From NCBI GenBank assembly GCA_016744775.1, contig JADGDS010000001.1:596290-660289 (forward strand): a stretch of DNA of 64,000 nucleotides. The letters run 5' to 3'. A model generated the notes under the pieces. That model was given only the letters and a program-made list of their open reading frames with translations. It did not search any database and was not told where the DNA came from. The position numbers and the translations under genes were made by a program. This document shows, piece after piece, positions 37,570-47,357 of this stretch. The first letter of the stretch is position 1. Every line of letters starts with the position of its first letter. The DNA is from Candidatus Marithrix sp. (GTDB taxonomy: Bacteria; Pseudomonadota; Gammaproteobacteria; Beggiatoales; Beggiatoaceae).

Positions 37570-38190
37570 ATGGCAAGATATCTTGGTCCTAAATGTAAAT
37601 TAAGCCGCCGTGAGGGTGTGGATCTATTTTTAAAAAGTCGTACACGAGGTTTAGATTCTAAATGTAAGTTAGATAAATTACCCGGACAGCATGGTGATAA
37701 GCGTCCTCGTATGTCTGACTATGCGTTACAATTACGTGAAAAACAAAAAATACGCCGACTTTATGGTGTTTTAGAAAAACAATTTCATAATTATTATGTT
37801 AAAGCAAGTAGCTTGAAAGGTTCAACAGGCGAAAATTTATTAACATTATTAGAATGTCGTTTGGATAATATCGTATATCGCATGGGATTTGGTGTGACTC
37901 GTGCTGAAACTAGGCAATTAGTCAGTCATAAAGCGATTTTAGTAAATGATAGTTCAGTAAATATTGCTTCTTATCAAGTAAAAGCAGGCGATGTTATATC
38001 TATCCGTGAAAAAAGTCGTCAACAATTGCGTATTAAAGCAGCCTTAACTAGTGCTAAGGAATATGGTTTTCCTGAATGGGTTGATGTTGACGTCGATAAA
38101 ATGCAAGGGATATTTAAATCTACACCAGAACGTAGTGAATTGCCAAGTGATATTAATGAACAACTGGTAGTGGAATTATATTCCAAATAG
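37570..38190 (+). CDS. rpsD: 30S ribosomal protein S4
   Basis: The 206-residue protein starts [20 protein letters not shown]. It has [20 protein letters not shown] and the S4 RNA-binding domain ([30 protein letters not shown]). S4 nucleates 30S assembly and in E. coli represses the alpha operon. It lies three bases after rpsK. Confidence 0.98.
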   Translation: MARYLGPKCKLSRREGVDLFLKSRTRGLDSKCKLDKLPGQHGDKRPRMSDYALQLREKQKIRRLYGVLEKQFHNYYVKASSLKGSTGENLLTLLECRLDNIVYRMGFGVTRAETRQLVSHKAILVNDSSVNIASYQVKAGDVISIREKSRQQLRIKAALTSAKEYGFPEWVDVDVDKMQGIFKSTPERSELPSDINEQLVVELYSK

Positions 38191-38203
38191 GGGCAAGCCT
38201 ATC

Positions 38204-39193
38204 ATGATGGAATTATTAAAACCACGTATAGTTGATGTTAAACATATCAATGAGACAACCGCATTAATTACATTAGAGCCTTTGGATCGTGGTTTTGGCT
38301 ATACATTAGGTAATGCTTTAAGACGAGTATTATTATCTTCTATGCCGGGAGCTGCGGTAGTAGAAGTTGTAATTGATGGTGTATTACATGAATATACCCC
38401 AATTGAGGGTGTACAAGAAGATGTCATTGATATTTTATTAAATTTGAAGGGTTTAGCCATTCGCATGGAAGGTCGTGAAGAGGTAAATTTGCGACTAACG
38501 AAAAAAGGACCGGGTCCTGTATGTGGTTCCGACGTTATTGTAGATAATAATGTAGAAGTAGCAAATCCTGATCATGTTATTGCTAATTTGACAAAACCCA
38601 TTGATTTCAATATGAATTTGAAAGTGATGATGGGGCGCGGTTATCAGCCAGCAAGTCAAAGAATTCAAGATGATGATAGTGACACTCCAATCGGTACTTT
38701 AAAGTTAGACGCTTCTTTTAGTCCAATTTTGCGCGTATCTTACCAAGTTGAAAGAGCACGAGTTAAACAACGTACTGATCTTGATAAGCTAATTATTGAC
38801 ATAGAAACTAATATGACAATTGATCCAGAAACTGCTGTAAAAACAGCGGCTGGTATTTTACAAGATCAATTGTCTGTGATTGTTGATTTAAAAGGTGATG
38901 TTGAGGCAGAAAATACAACAACAGAAACTAATGAAGTTGATCCAATTTTATTACGACCAGTTGATGAATTAGAATTAACAGTACGTTCTGCTAATTGTTT
39001 GAAAGCAGAAAGAATTTTATATATTGGTGATTTGATTCAAAAATCAGAAACAGAATTATTAAAGACACCAAATCTTGGTAAGAAATCTTTAACAGAAATT
39101 AAGGATGTATTAGCCTCACGGGGACTTTCTTTAGGGGCACGTTTAGAAAGTTGGCCTCCTCCCGGATTGGAGGATAATTCAAAAGATTCTTAA
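38204..39193 (+). CDS. rpoA: RNA polymerase alpha subunit
   Basis: The 329-residue protein has the N-terminal assembly domain ([40 protein letters not shown]) and an acidic linker (about 230-245). The C-terminal domain follows ([39 protein letters not shown]), which binds UP elements and activators. Length and domain order are normal. Confidence 0.98.
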   Translation: MMELLKPRIVDVKHINETTALITLEPLDRGFGYTLGNALRRVLLSSMPGAAVVEVVIDGVLHEYTPIEGVQEDVIDILLNLKGLAIRMEGREEVNLRLTKKGPGPVCGSDVIVDNNVEVANPDHVIANLTKPIDFNMNLKVMMGRGYQPASQRIQDDDSDTPIGTLKLDASFSPILRVSYQVERARVKQRTDLDKLIIDIETNMTIDPETAVKTAAGILQDQLSVIVDLKGDVEAENTTTETNEVDPILLRPVDELELTVRSANCLKAERILYIGDLIQKSETELLKTPNLGKKSLTEIKDVLASRGLSLGARLESWPPPGLEDNSKDS

Positions 39194-39214
39194 TGAAACG
39201 AATAAAGGAAAATT

Positions 39215-39604
39215 ATGCGCCATAGAAAGACAGGTCGGCATTTAAATAGAACAAGTAGCCATAGAAAAGCAATGTTTAAAAATATGGCAGTGTCGCTTTT
39301 TCGCCACGAAATAATTAAAACAACTTTACCTAAAGCCAAGGAATTACGTAGGGTAGTAGAACCTTTAATTACTTTATCTAAAGAAGATAGTGTTTCTAAA
39401 CGTCGTTTAGCATTTGCTAGATTAAGAGATAGAGAAATTGTAACTAAATTATTTAATGAATTAGGTCCACGTTATAAGGAACGTCCGGGTGGATATTTAA
39501 GAATTCTTAAGTGTGGCTTTAGAATGGGTGATAAAGCACCAATGGCTATTGTGGAATTAGTAGATAGACCAATAATAGAAGAAGAAGAAGCAGCAGAAGT
39601 TTAA
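39215..39604 (+). CDS. rplQ: 50S ribosomal protein L17
   Basis: The 129-residue protein has [40 protein letters not shown] and [20 protein letters not shown], ending in an acidic tail (EEEEAAEV). It is the last gene of the ribosomal run. AAAGGA seven bases upstream is the ribosome site, and a strong terminator follows. Confidence 0.98.
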   Translation: MRHRKTGRHLNRTSSHRKAMFKNMAVSLFRHEIIKTTLPKAKELRRVVEPLITLSKEDSVSKRRLAFARLRDREIVTKLFNELGPRYKERPGGYLRILKCGFRMGDKAPMAIVELVDRPIIEEEEAAEV

Positions 39605-39610
39605 AAACTT

Positions 39611-39644
39611 TTAAACCTTGAAATCATTTGATTTCAAGGTTTAA
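39611..39644. terminator. Bidirectional terminator after rplQ
   Basis: A perfect 16-base inverted repeat (39611-39626 with 39629-39644) lies between the convergent rplQ and OmpA-like genes. It has A-rich sequence on one side and T-rich on the other, so it can stop transcription from both directions. It ends the long ribosomal transcript. Confidence 0.8.
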
Positions 39645-39648
39645 CAAT

Positions 39649-40311
39649 TTATTGTGAATCTTGATATAGTTCGGCAGCACGTTGTTGATCAATAGTAATT
39701 TTAATTACTACGCGACGATTTAATGCTCTACCATCTTCTGTATCATTAGGAACAATTGGTTTACTTTCACCATAACCAATTGAACTTAAATTAGAGATAT
39801 TTCTGGACTTTAAGTAGTTTTGAATAGATTTAGCGCGTTGTTCAGATAGTGTTTGGTTATAGTCATCATCACCCTGATTATCAGTATGGCCTTCAATAAT
39901 AACTATATTTTCAGGATATTTAGATAATACATCAGCTAGTTTGTCTAATTTGGCATGTTCAGAAGGTTTTATACTAGCATCATCAAAATCAAAAAGTATT
40001 TTTATTTGACTTTCAATTTGTTGATTTCCTTCTTGTTTTTTTACTTTTACTTCACTAACACCGGGTATTGTGTTTAGTTCCGCAGCTTGTTTATCTATAC
40101 GATTACCAATAAATCCTCCTATTCCTGCACCTATAACGCTGCCAATAATTGCGCCTTCTTTTTCTTTCCCGGGTTTATCTCCAATTGCGGCTCCAATTGC
40201 ACCACCAGCGATTGCTCCAATTCCAGTTCCTTGTAAGGTTTTACTGGTACCGCAAGCTGTTAAATAGCTTAAACTTGTAATTAATACAGCAGTTCTGACA
40301 ATTGTTTTCAT
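39649..40311 (-). CDS. OmpA-family lipoprotein with glycine-zipper
   Basis: The 220-residue protein has a lipoprotein signal (SYLTAC, Cys20). A glycine-zipper segment follows (about 29-69: GTGIGAIAGGAIGAAIGD; IIGSVIGAGIGGFIGNRID). The C-terminal OmpA-like peptidoglycan-binding domain (about 105-210) has ILFDFDDASIKPSEHAKLDK, VIIEGHTDNQGDDDYNQTLS and GYGESKPIVPNDTEDGRALN. It resembles YiaD-type lipoproteins that link the outer membrane to peptidoglycan. It stands alone and is divergent from the RNase T2 gene. Confidence 0.88.
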   Translation of the reverse strand: MKTIVRTAVLITSLSYLTACGTSKTLQGTGIGAIAGGAIGAAIGDKPGKEKEGAIIGSVIGAGIGGFIGNRIDKQAAELNTIPGVSEVKVKKQEGNQQIESQIKILFDFDDASIKPSEHAKLDKLADVLSKYPENIVIIEGHTDNQGDDDYNQTLSEQRAKSIQNYLKSRNISNLSSIGYGESKPIVPNDTEDGRALNRRVVIKITIDQQRAAELYQDSQ

Positions 40312-40418
40312 ATTTTATCCTACACCTTTTTAAAAAAACATATATTATATAAGTTAGGTATTAGAAATAATTTTTTTATTTCTGTCAAGTCTTTTCTTTA
40401 TTATGAGTAATTATTTAT

Positions 40419-41171
40419 ATGAAGTATTTAGTTAAGTTAATATTATTATTGTTGTTGTTTAGTATAAGTTGGTCTTCACAGGCTTATAACAAGGCAGGTT
40501 CCTTTGATTATTATGTTTTGGCTCTGAGTTGGCAATCGGCTTTTTGTGAAACCAAAAGGAATAAACCAGCGTGTCGTTCTCAAAAGAAAGGTGATTTTAG
40601 TGCATCGAACTTTGTTTTACATGGACTTTGGCCAAATAAGAAGGCTGATAATCGTCATCGTTATGGTTATTGTAATGTAGCTTATTCGATCAAATCTAAG
40701 GATAGAAAAAGACGTTGGTGTAAGATGCCTTCTTTGAATTTATCTAAAGATGTTAGAGATGATTTAACTAAGTTTATGCCGGGTAGTATGTCATGTTTAC
40801 AACGTCATGAGTGGTATAAACATGGTAGTTGTTCTGGTTTGTCAGAAAATAAGTATTATGCGGTATCTAATAGGTTAGTGGATTTGTTCTCAAAAACTAG
40901 TTTTAATAAATTAGTTGCTAATAATGTAGGTAATTATGTTAGACGTTCTAAATTATTGAAGGCGTTTGATGATGAATTTGGTAAAGGTAGTCGCGATTAT
41001 TTGGAATTACGATGTAAAAGAGTTAAAGGTAAAAAATTGTTAACTGAAATTAGGATACAGTTGCAAAAGGATTTATCTAAGATAGAGAGTTTTAAAGATG
41101 TATTGCCTAGACGAAGATTTAAATCTATGCGTGGTAATTGCCCGTCTCGTTTTAAGATTGATGCTTTATGA
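40419..41171 (+). CDS. Secreted RNase T2 family ribonuclease
   Basis: The 250-residue protein has a signal peptide (cut near residue 22). It has both RNase T2 catalytic segments: CAS I FVLHGLWP with His68 and CAS II RHEWYKHGSCSG with His130, Glu131 and His135. Eight or more Cys residues suggest disulfides, consistent with periplasmic location like E. coli RNase I. RNase T2 enzymes cut RNA without strong sequence preference through a 2',3'-cyclic intermediate. The length and basic C-terminal half are normal for the family. Its stop codon overlaps the start of a DndD-like ATPase gene, an unexpected partner. Confidence 0.9.
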   Translation: MKYLVKLILLLLLFSISWSSQAYNKAGSFDYYVLALSWQSAFCETKRNKPACRSQKKGDFSASNFVLHGLWPNKKADNRHRYGYCNVAYSIKSKDRKRRWCKMPSLNLSKDVRDDLTKFMPGSMSCLQRHEWYKHGSCSGLSENKYYAVSNRLVDLFSKTSFNKLVANNVGNYVRRSKLLKAFDDEFGKGSRDYLELRCKRVKGKKLLTEIRIQLQKDLSKIESFKDVLPRRRFKSMRGNCPSRFKIDAL

Positions 41172-43117
41172 TTTTTGAAGAATTTGTATTAGAAAATTTT
41201 GGTATTTATAAGGGTCGTCATGTTATTAATTTGCTGCCTGCTTCATCGAAAAAAGTTATTATTTTATTCGGTGGTTTGAATGGTAGCGGTAAAACTACTT
41301 TTTTAGAGGCTTTGCAATTGGTTCTTTATGGTAAATTTGCAAAGACTACGGTTAATTATTTGGATTATTTGGCGAAAATGATTAATCGTAATGTCGATCC
41401 TGTGGATGGAGCCAATTTGGAATTACAATTTCGACATCTTAGAGAGGGTAAAGAGGAAGCTATTCGTATTCGTCGTTCATGGAATTTGAGTGGTAAGAAT
41501 ATTAAGGAAAGTGTTGAAGTTCAGCGCGATGGAGTTTTAGATCCAGTTATTACTGAGCGTTGGTATGAGTATGTTGAGGAATTTATACCGGCGCAAATTG
41601 CTAGTTTGTTTTTTTTCGATGGGGAAAAAATTGAGGCTTTTGCTAATCAAGATAAGGCGGCATTGTTGCTTAAGATTGGTATTCAAGCTTTGTTGGGTTT
41701 GGATTTAATTGATCGTTTGGATACTGATTTATTAACTATCGAACGTAAACGTAAGGTTCAGCTTCAATCACAGCAAACTATTGATGAAATTATTGGCTTA
41801 GAAAAAGAACTTAAGCAGTTGACGATTGAAAATCAAAATATTAAACAAGAAAAAACTGAAATTCAATTAAGTTTAAAAGATTTAAAAATTAGACAGAATA
41901 AGTTAAAAAAAGAATATAGTAATGAAGGCGGGGAATTATTTGAACAAAGGCAGTTAATTGAGAATGATTTAAAAAATAGTAAGCTACAATTATCGCAAAC
42001 TAATGAGCGGCTACGTGAGATTGCTATTGGTGAGGTTCCGTTGTTGTTGGTATCTGATTTGTTAAGTCAAGTTGAGAAACAGGTATCTTTAGAACAAGAT
42101 GTTGAACATCTTGGTATTTTACATGAAGTTGTTAATAAACGTGATAATTCTATATTGACATTATTAAAACAACAAGAGGTAGCTGATTCTGCTTTATCTG
42201 CATTTAAAAGCTTTATAACAAAAGATAGAACTGAACGTCAGGAAAAGTTAAAAACAGAATGTTATTTGAATCTTAATACTGCTGCTTTGGCGCGTTTAGA
42301 GGGTTTAAATGATATTAAAAAATCAACTAAAAAATTCATTAAACAAGCAAATAAATTCAGTGATGATATAGATAATTATGAACGGAAATTAGATAGTATT
42401 CCTGATCCTTCTAGTTTAGATGGTATTAATGAAAAATTAAAGAATATTAAAACAGAAATTGAGGAAAAAGAATTTCGATTAGGGTTATTAATAGAGCAGT
42501 TTGAGCGTCTTCAAAAAGATATTGAACGTAAAAAAATGGACTTAAATAATACTTATGAAGATAATGCACGGGAACAATTTATAAATGAAACTAAACGCCG
42601 AATATTAAAGCATTCTGAGACTGTTCGTGAGACTTTAGAAAAATTTCGTATTGCTATTTTAGAAAAACATATTAATAAGTTAGAAAGTTTAATTTTAGAT
42701 AGTTTTCAAAATTTGATTAGAAAAGATAATTTTATTAGCGGTATAGAAATTAATCCTATGGATTATAGTTTAAAACTTTATACAGGCAATAATGAATATT
42801 TGGCTACTGAGAATTTGTCGGCTGGTGAAAGACAGTTGTTAGCTGTGTCTATTTTATGGGGTTTAAGTAGAGCGTCTGGGAGACCATTGCCAGCTATTAT
42901 TGATACGCCGCTCAGCCGTTTAGATGGTCAACATCGTCAGAATTTAGTTGAAAATTATTTTCCTCATGCTAGTCATCAAGTTATTTTGTTATCTACTGAT
43001 GAGGAGATTAATAAGAAGTATTATCGAGAATTAAAACCTGCTATTGGGCGCACTTATCATATTTGTTATGATGAGGAATTACAGTCTTCTGTTTTTAAGA
43101 CTGATTATTTGTTTTGA
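41168..43117 (+). CDS. DndD-like SMC/ABC-type ATPase
   Basis: The 649-residue protein has Walker A FGGLNGSGKTTFLEAL (about 34-49), then QIASLFFFDGEKIEAFA, a DndD hallmark. Two long coiled-coil stretches follow (about 180-280 and 390-490), then a signature (NLSAGERQLLAVSILWGL) and Walker B/D-loop (PAIIDTPLSRLDGQHRQNL). The overall length and order match DndD of DNA phosphorothioation systems. The partners DndB, DndC and DndE are absent from the flanks. ATGA overlap with the RNase T2 gene indicates translational coupling. It may be an orphan DndD, or the ATPase of a different RNA/DNA defence pair. Confidence 0.8.
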   Translation: MIFEEFVLENFGIYKGRHVINLLPASSKKVIILFGGLNGSGKTTFLEALQLVLYGKFAKTTVNYLDYLAKMINRNVDPVDGANLELQFRHLREGKEEAIRIRRSWNLSGKNIKESVEVQRDGVLDPVITERWYEYVEEFIPAQIASLFFFDGEKIEAFANQDKAALLLKIGIQALLGLDLIDRLDTDLLTIERKRKVQLQSQQTIDEIIGLEKELKQLTIENQNIKQEKTEIQLSLKDLKIRQNKLKKEYSNEGGELFEQRQLIENDLKNSKLQLSQTNERLREIAIGEVPLLLVSDLLSQVEKQVSLEQDVEHLGILHEVVNKRDNSILTLLKQQEVADSALSAFKSFITKDRTERQEKLKTECYLNLNTAALARLEGLNDIKKSTKKFIKQANKFSDDIDNYERKLDSIPDPSSLDGINEKLKNIKTEIEEKEFRLGLLIEQFERLQKDIERKKMDLNNTYEDNAREQFINETKRRILKHSETVRETLEKFRIAILEKHINKLESLILDSFQNLIRKDNFISGIEINPMDYSLKLYTGNNEYLATENLSAGERQLLAVSILWGLSRASGRPLPAIIDTPLSRLDGQHRQNLVENYFPHASHQVILLSTDEEINKKYYRELKPAIGRTYHICYDEELQSSVFKTDYLF

Positions 43118-43187
43118 ATATATTCTTGCTTTTAATGTAGGTTTTACTTTAAACTGGGGTACTTTATGATATACATAGAATACGATT

Positions 43188-44402
43188 ATGAATATATTAT
43201 TAACCGGTGCCAGTGGTTTTGTTGGTCAAAATTTATTATCAGCCTTAGTTAGCGAAGGGCATAAAGTAGTTGCTTGTGTTCGAGATACAAAAAAATGGCA
43301 AGCGCGTTTTCCTGAGATTGAATGTTTAGAATGTGATTTCAGTAAGGATCATAATCCTGATGTTTGGGTTCCACGTTTGAAAGGTATTGATCTTGTTATT
43401 AATGCTGTTGGAATTATTGTTGAAACGCGCTCTCAAAGTTTTGAGAATATACATACAAAAGCTCCAGTCGCTTTATTCACAGCGGCAAAACAAGTTGGTA
43501 TTAATAAAATCTTACAAATTTCAGCATTAGGTGCTGATGCAAATGCCGAAACTCCTTATCATATAACTAAACGTGCCGCTGATGACGCATTAAAAAGTTT
43601 GAAGCTTAATAGCGTCATCTTTTATCCTTCTATGGTAATTGGGCGCGGTGGTGATAGTACAACGCTATTTTCTGCAATGGCAAGCCTACCAATTATGCCT
43701 ATCATAGGCAAAGGTGATCAAGAATTACAGCCAATTCACATTGATCATTTAAAAGATAACCTACTAGAATTGTTAAAAAATTGGCCTAGTGAAGCTAAAA
43801 GCTTTGAATTAGTTGGTGCGAAACCAATAAGTTTACTTAACTTATTTTCCTTATTAAGAAAATGGTTACAAATGAAGCCAACATTTGCTTTCTTTATTCC
43901 CATAATATTAATGAAATTTTCTGCCGCTCTGAATGATCGTTTAAATTTTGGTCCACTTACGACTGATAATTTAAAAATGCTTTTAGCCGGCAATTGTGGT
44001 AATCCAACTCCAATAAGCGAAGTAACTGGTATAAAACCTAAGAGTATAGAAGAAAGTTTACAAAAAACACCCGTCACCAGTGCTGATATTTGGCACGCCC
44101 GCTTAATTTTCTTGCAGCCATTATTAAGAATAAGTATTGCTTTAGTATGGATATTTACAGGAATATTTGTAGGATTTTTATATCCAGTTGAAGAAAGTTA
44201 TAAGTTGTTATCTTATTCAGCCGCTGCATTGAATATACTGCTTGGTATTGCAAGTTTAATTGCTTATCGAATACGACTAATAGTGACTTTGCAATTATTA
44301 TTGCTAATAACTTATACGTGGGTAGAGCCAGTATTATTGGGTCCAATTAATTTACTGCTAATTGTTGCGACTCTTATTATGTTGGTGCTGGAAGATAAAT
44401 AA
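43188..44402 (+). CDS. NAD(P)-binding SDR-like protein fused to DoxX-like membrane domain
   Basis: The 404-residue protein starts with a Rossmann motif (LLTGASGFVGQN; Gly7, Gly10, Gly13) and an atypical SDR/NmrA-like fold (INAVGIIVETRSQSFENIHT; ISALGADANAETPYHITKRA) to about residue 285. Residues about 305-400 form four membrane helices resembling DoxX-like domains (ISIALVWIFTGIFVGFL; ITYTWVEPVLLGPINLLLIV). Such fusions are common in proteobacteria but lack a defined substrate; a membrane-bound quinone or lipid is plausible. It stands alone, 70 bases after the DndD-like gene. Confidence 0.75.
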   Translation: MNILLTGASGFVGQNLLSALVSEGHKVVACVRDTKKWQARFPEIECLECDFSKDHNPDVWVPRLKGIDLVINAVGIIVETRSQSFENIHTKAPVALFTAAKQVGINKILQISALGADANAETPYHITKRAADDALKSLKLNSVIFYPSMVIGRGGDSTTLFSAMASLPIMPIIGKGDQELQPIHIDHLKDNLLELLKNWPSEAKSFELVGAKPISLLNLFSLLRKWLQMKPTFAFFIPIILMKFSAALNDRLNFGPLTTDNLKMLLAGNCGNPTPISEVTGIKPKSIEESLQKTPVTSADIWHARLIFLQPLLRISIALVWIFTGIFVGFLYPVEESYKLLSYSAAALNILLGIASLIAYRIRLIVTLQLLLLITYTWVEPVLLGPINLLLIVATLIMLVLEDK

Positions 44403-44771
44403 ATTTATATTTTTAGATTCAATAGGAATAGTGTTTGCATATTAATAGTATCTTTGTATATTTAATTATTATAATAATATCGAATACTATTAATATTAAT
44501 GCCAATTTTGTATAAAATACAATATTTAACTTCATTTAAGCATTTAGATTAATATGTTACCATACTTATAATATAAAAAAAACTGACAATATTTTGACAA
44601 AAAATGTCATTTTAACATCATATTTAAATGTAAAATATTATTTTACATTTAAATATTAATTAAGTTAAATAATTGTTTTTTAAGATACTATTTTATATAA
44701 ATAAATTATTGGAATAATTTATGATTAAATCTTGAGTAATAATTATTTAACTAATATCGGTAAATCATATT
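44403..44771. other. 369-base AT-rich intergenic region with strong hairpin
   Basis: No gene is visible. The main structure is the 16-base perfect hairpin at 44620-44656; a small TGACA/TGTCA hairpin (near 44595-44609) lies before it. Several AT-rich -10-like sequences make promoter placement for the downstream hydrolase gene unsafe. Confidence 0.5.
44620..44656. promoter_or_regulatory. Perfect AT-rich inverted repeat upstream of hydrolase gene
   Basis: Sixteen-base arms (44620-44635, ATATTTAAATGTAAAA, with 44641-44656) enclose a five-base loop. The sequence is too AT-rich and too far from the upstream stop (about 220 bases) to be an ordinary terminator. It could be a regulator-binding palindrome for the gene starting at 44772. 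Confidence 0.4.
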
Positions 44772-47357
44772 ATGTTCCACATACCCTTTATTTATTTACT
44801 AGGCTTTTTAATTACCATCTCTTCTTGCATTATGGTATTGAATACTGAAAAGCAGGAAGAGAAAGATAATCCTGTGGCAATTAGTAGCCAAGCAAATAAA
44901 TTTGAAAATAAGTTTGACAATAATCAATTTTTCTCGAAATCCTTATCAAATGAGTTAGTTGAAGATAAACAATCTTCTACTAGCAAAAGCTTTATTCAAA
45001 CTCGTGATATTAAACATGTTGATAATAATATCCAGTCAGCAGTTGGTACTAATCTCAATGCTATTAATGATTGGTCTTCAGAGTTAAGTTTTATTGACGC
45101 TTTTAAAACTTCAAGATCATGGCTTACTCAGTGTGTGGATGGGCAGCAAGCTGATTGTTCTTCTGAAAAATCTTGGAATACTGAAGAAGCTGATCAATTA
45201 GATTTAGATGAGCATGGTTGGGTACGTTCTTTACCCGCTCCAACTGATAAACCCATTTATTGGTTTGTTGGCACTTTATTATTCACTAGTCTTAATGGGC
45301 ATTATCCAGCGGGGCAATATATTGTTTTGTATGATGGTGAAGGTACAATTGAATATGATTTTTCTGCTCAGAAAAATGATAAAACTTCTCGCCCCGGTCG
45401 CGATGTAATTAATGTTACTCCTGATGATGATGGTATTTATATTAAAATAGTTGCGACTGATCCTAATAAAAATGGAAATTATATTCGTAATATTCGCGTT
45501 ATTTTGCCGAATCATGAATCTATGTATGATCAAAATCAAACGTTTTATCCAAATTTTTTAGAAAAAATTCAGCATTTTAAGGTGTTGCGATTTATGAATT
45601 GGATGCAAACTAATGGTTCTACTGAAGAAAAATGGCAACAACGAACTACAATCGCTGATGCACGTTGGGCTGGAGATGGTAAAACGGCACCTTTAGAAGT
45701 TATGATAAATTTATCAAACTTAAATAATTCTGATCCTTGGTTTAATATGCCACATCAGGCAGATGATGAATATATACAAAAGTTTGCGAGTTTGGTTAAA
45801 ACAAATTTATCTCCTAATTTGAAAGTTTATGTGGAATATTCTAATGAAATTTGGAATTCAATGTTTGAGCAAAGTTCTTGGTTAGAAGAGCAGGCTTCAA
45901 AGGAATGGGATCAAGCATATCCTGATGTAGATCCTTATACAAAACGTTTGAATTGGTTTGGTAAACGCACGGCACAAATTTGTGATATTTGGAAAAAAGT
46001 TTGGGCTGAAAATTCAGAACGAGTAATATGTGTAATGGCAAGCCAAGCCAGTAATGAATGGACTATTACAGAAATTTTAAATTGTTCATTATGGAAACAA
46101 GAAGCTCCGTGTTATCGTCATGGTATCAATGCTGTTGCAATTGCACCTTACTTTGGTTATTATCTTGGACTTCCTGAACATGAACAAACAGTTACAGCAT
46201 GGACTAAAGAGTCTGATGGTGGTTTAAATAAATTATTTCAAGAATTACAACATGGTGGTATTTTAAACCATGAAACATCTGGTGGCGCATTGCAAGATGC
46301 TGCGAATAATATAGAAGATACTGCTAATGTTATAAATAAAATGGGTTTAGATCTTATAGCTTATGAAGGTGGGCAACATTTAGTTGGTGTAGGAAATGTT
46401 GTGAATAATGAGGCTATAACTCAATTATTTATAAATGCTAATCGTGATCCACGTATGGGAACATTATATACAGAATATTTCAATATGTGGAAAGCAAAAG
46501 GTGGTAATTTATTCGTTCATTATACTAATTGTCGTCGTTCTACTAAATGGGGTAGCTGGGGTACATTGGAATATATGGATCAAGTTACTACTCCTAAATA
46601 TGATGCTTTATTAAAGTTTATAGGAGCAAATACTAAGTCTATTCTTAAACCACAAGCATTTAATAAATTTAAGTCTTTAACTCCTGTTTCTAGTTCTTCT
46701 GTAAAAACAACTAATCAGCTAACAACATCATCGGTGTTGTCGTACTCTTTCACGGCTTATGATATTAAGCCATTAAATTTGACTAGTAATCAGGATGGTT
46801 TATCTTGGTTGCAGAAGTTACAAGAGAAATTAGAGGCTTTTGGAGAAAGTGAAGATTATAATAAGGCTGTGGCAGCAGCTTTATTTGCTAATGCTACACA
46901 TTTATCGGCTATGTATGATGTGAATTTAGCCGCTGATTATTTAAATCGCGCTGAACAGGCTTGGTTAGGTAGTTTGTCTGAGGATGAGGATGTAAAATTA
47001 TGGGCAGCCGCTGAATTGTATCGTGTGACTGGTGATGTGTCTTATCAGGAGTATTTTGAGCAGCGATGGAATCAGGATGTTCCGAAAACTGGGTTTTATA
47101 AACGCGCTGTTTGGGCTTATTATCAAGCTGATTGGGAGAATGTGAATTCTCAAATACAAGTTGCTATTTCTGAGCATATTTTACAAGAAGCAGATGAATT
47201 TCTTGTAGATTCTTCGGAAAAAACTAGTATCGAAGCTGAATTTGATAAAACTTTTACTTTGCTACAAGCTTGGGCGATTAGCGATAATGGCAGTTATCGC
47301 GATATTGCTTTAAGCTCTTTACAAACAATAGTTCAGCCTTATTTTTTATCTCTATAA
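44772..47357 (+). CDS. Probable glycoside hydrolase lipoprotein (clan GH-A-like barrel plus GH9-like helical module)
   Basis: The 861-residue protein has a lipoprotein signal (ITISSC, Cys19) and a low-complexity spacer (about 25-90). A barrel-like domain (about 91-620) begins GTNLNAINDWSSELSFIDAF. KVYVEYSNEIWN places Glu359 after Asn, the clan GH-A acid/base pattern, and LIAYEGGQHL gives Glu532 as candidate nucleophile. After a Ser/Thr linker, residues about 670-860 are helical and include VKLWAAAELYRVTGDVSYQE, which resembles GH9 cellulases but is too short for a full catalytic domain. It is probably surface-attached and acts on a beta-glycan. I do not recognise the exact family. Confidence 0.6.
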   Translation: MFHIPFIYLLGFLITISSCIMVLNTEKQEEKDNPVAISSQANKFENKFDNNQFFSKSLSNELVEDKQSSTSKSFIQTRDIKHVDNNIQSAVGTNLNAINDWSSELSFIDAFKTSRSWLTQCVDGQQADCSSEKSWNTEEADQLDLDEHGWVRSLPAPTDKPIYWFVGTLLFTSLNGHYPAGQYIVLYDGEGTIEYDFSAQKNDKTSRPGRDVINVTPDDDGIYIKIVATDPNKNGNYIRNIRVILPNHESMYDQNQTFYPNFLEKIQHFKVLRFMNWMQTNGSTEEKWQQRTTIADARWAGDGKTAPLEVMINLSNLNNSDPWFNMPHQADDEYIQKFASLVKTNLSPNLKVYVEYSNEIWNSMFEQSSWLEEQASKEWDQAYPDVDPYTKRLNWFGKRTAQICDIWKKVWAENSERVICVMASQASNEWTITEILNCSLWKQEAPCYRHGINAVAIAPYFGYYLGLPEHEQTVTAWTKESDGGLNKLFQELQHGGILNHETSGGALQDAANNIEDTANVINKMGLDLIAYEGGQHLVGVGNVVNNEAITQLFINANRDPRMGTLYTEYFNMWKAKGGNLFVHYTNCRRSTKWGSWGTLEYMDQVTTPKYDALLKFIGANTKSILKPQAFNKFKSLTPVSSSSVKTTNQLTTSSVLSYSFTAYDIKPLNLTSNQDGLSWLQKLQEKLEAFGESEDYNKAVAAALFANATHLSAMYDVNLAADYLNRAEQAWLGSLSEDEDVKLWAAAELYRVTGDVSYQEYFEQRWNQDVPKTGFYKRAVWAYYQADWENVNSQIQVAISEHILQEADEFLVDSSEKTSIEAEFDKTFTLLQAWAISDNGSYRDIALSSLQTIVQPYFLSL

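Noticed and set aside
41168..43117. Complete Dnd phosphorothioation system
   Set aside because: Only a DndD-like gene is present; dndB, dndC and dndE are absent from the neighbourhood.
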